From the NCBI GenBank assembly GCA_041398565.1, contig JAWKUN010000005.1, positions 620,001 to 684,000 on the forward strand: 64,000 nucleotides of DNA, read 5' to 3'. Each line of letters starts with the position of its first letter. Within the stretch, counting starts at the first letter, position 1. Positions 63,886 to 64,000 of the stretch are shown piece by piece. The stretch is from DATGPD01 sp041398565. Its GTDB lineage: Bacteria > Planctomycetota > UBA1135 > UBA2386. The translations under genes were made by a program, and so were the position numbers. The notes under the pieces were generated by a model. It did not search any database, was not told the origin of the DNA, and saw nothing but the letters and a program-made list of their open reading frames with translations.

Positions 63886-64000
63886 TCACTCGCCCACCCG
63901 CTGCCAGAAGGCCTGCCAGGCCCGCGCCTCCTCCGACGGCCAATCGGCCTGCGCGGCGACTTCCCGCGTAGCCGCGAAGTCCGCCTCCCGCAGCCACGAC
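63886..64000 (-). CDS. Partial gene at window edge
   Basis: The minus strand holds an open frame of about 38 codons ending at a TGA (63886-63888) and running off the window. The visible C-terminus reads ADFAATREVAAQADWPS and then AWQAFWQRVGE, gene-like in codon use. Too little is present to name it. Confidence 0.5.
   Translation of the reverse strand, partial: SWLREADFAATREVAAQADWPSEEARAWQAFWQRVGE

Overview
The window is GC-rich, densely coded DNA of the kind found in Planctomycetota. The evidence is the mix of gene types: several large secreted FG-GAP/VCBS propeller proteins, two ECF sigma factors each paired with a membrane Ser/Thr kinase carrying a C-terminal TPR-like region, and many secreted proteins ending in one of two recurring C-terminal tail domains. 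The phylum assignment is inferred from gene content. No rRNA or tRNA gene is visible.

Layout. 0-7 kb: a secreted lectin-like protein, a small membrane protein, a SnoaL-like protein and a secreted FG-GAP protein. 7-9.6 kb: an ArsR-type regulator divergent from NIPSNAP and PEP-mutase-like genes, with a decayed tail-domain fragment on each side. 9.8-19.5 kb: a radical SAM/SPASM protein with a propeller-like extension, a LysR regulator divergent from an MFS-PlsC-AMP-ligase fusion (phospholipid repair), a SUMF1-like protein, a secreted protein and a truncated globin. 19.5-25.7 kb: a beta-oxidation set (fadE divergent from fadI-fadJ). 25.9-29.5 kb: SGNH hydrolase, polytopic membrane protein and DegT aminotransferase, possibly envelope glycan genes. 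29.6-44 kb: secreted proteins, an old yellow enzyme homologue, an ECF sigma/anti-sigma-like pair and hisS. 44-47.4 kb: first sigma-kinase operon. 47.4-50.2 kb: a repeat-rich zone with a truncated methyltransferase-like gene and an IS110/IS1111-type element. 50.2-58 kb: a 14-repeat VCBS protein, a weak gene, a methylcrotonyl-CoA carboxylase beta subunit and a secreted protein. 58.3-61.3 kb: second sigma-kinase operon. 61.5-63.8 kb: a heme-oxygenase-fold protein next to a flavin-dependent halogenase-like protein, then the edge of one more gene.

The most distinctive non-coding signals are a 189-bp, highly structured repeat present twice (4 mismatches, none in the predicted stems), each copy beside the 3' end of a sigma-kinase operon; a family of short intergenic palindromes around TGGAGTC-N-GACNCCA (five members); and a 288-bp non-coding end of the IS element, where an IS1111-type guide RNA would be expected. 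I did not find a clearly new multi-gene system. The structured repeat, the recurrent secreted-protein tails and the radical SAM-propeller fusion are the best leads.
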